DNA of 33,068 bases from positions 1-33,068 of the forward strand of contig NZ_JAEVHL010000046.1 in NCBI RefSeq assembly GCF_016803395.1, read 5' to 3'. The notes beneath the pieces were generated by a model. It was not told where the DNA came from. It ran no database searches and saw only the letters and a list, made by a program, of their open reading frames with translations. Position 1 is the stretch's first letter; every line of letters starts with the position of its first letter. The stretch is from Micromonospora tarensis (GTDB lineage: Bacteria; Actinomycetota; Actinomycetes; Mycobacteriales; Micromonosporaceae). Both the position numbers and the translations under genes were made by a program. This document shows positions 33,004 to 33,068 of this stretch, one piece after another.

Positions 33004-33068
33004 CGGGTCGGGGGCGCGCGGCAGGCGGGTCGGGGCGCACGGCACGCGGGGGGGGCGGGGCGCGGCAG
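33003..33068 (+). repeat. Three imperfect G-rich tandem units at the window end
   Basis: Units of 22, 21 and 23 bp, each starting GCGGG and ending CGGCA(G/C): 33003-33024, 33025-33045 and 33046-33068. The array runs off the window. It has several G runs of three or more, so a quadruplex is possible. Confidence 0.5.

Noticed and set aside
33003..33068. Origin of replication or telomere-like end
   Set aside because: No DnaA boxes or AT-rich unwinding region; only short G-rich repeats at an arbitrary window edge.

Overview
High-GC DNA with many GTG starts, ATGA/GTGA start-stop overlaps and leaderless-type promoters points to an actinomycete. The gene content (GH48 exocellulase with an N-terminal CBM2, conservon-type kinase, LpqY-SugABC-type transporter, SigJ/ECF41 sigma factor, fused TrpEG) fits Micromonosporaceae, most likely Micromonospora; this placement is inference. 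No tRNA, rRNA, CRISPR array, phage or transposase was seen.

Layout. (1) 1-572: 3' part of a DUF3159 membrane protein. (2) 650-6085: a cellulose-degradation locus. A secreted GH48 cellobiohydrolase (minus strand) and an intracellular GH1 beta-glucosidase (plus strand) diverge from an 840-bp region with three near-perfect TGGGAGCGCTCCCA boxes (CebR/CelR type), a recognisable promoter and two strong hairpins. (3) 6101-9030: a sensor kinase and roadblock protein pair like CvnA-CvnB, without CvnC/CvnD. (4) 9129-13374: an FGGY sugar kinase; divergently a tryptophan-attenuator leader peptide and a fused anthranilate synthase TrpEG (frameshifted here); then WrbA. (5) 13660-16465: a DUF3037-HipA-like kinase pair, a small membrane protein and an HTH_42 (winged-helix) protein (frameshifted). 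(6) 16476-22915: malQ (frameshifted) and a four-gene ABC importer with the order and sequence features of trehalose-type LpqY-SugA-SugB-SugC. (7) 23146-26856: small genes (Cys-rich protein, DUF397 remnant, two-domain VOC protein, RusA-like protein, hypothetical, L,D-transpeptidase, HAD phosphatase). (8) 26896-30406: TetR regulator and a 879-residue surface protein with seven IPT/TIG repeats and an LPVTG sorting signal. (9) 30560-32040: an ECF41/SigJ sigma factor divergent from a DoxX protein, with matching sigma-type promoters on both strands. (10) 32065-33068: two small membrane proteins and intergenic repeats.

How they connect. The cellulase and beta-glucosidase form a cellobiose-responsive pair: GH48 releases cellobiose outside the cell and GH1 hydrolyses it inside. 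No cellobiose transporter or LacI-family regulator lies in the window, so both must be elsewhere. The importer and MalQ serve alpha-glucosides (trehalose/maltodextrin) and carry no such box.

Data quality. At least seven single-base indels interrupt conserved reading frames in trpEG, the HTH_42 gene and malQ. Six are apparent one-base losses, mostly in short C/G runs. This looks more like base-calling error in an unpolished assembly than gene decay, so these three genes are probably intact in the organism.
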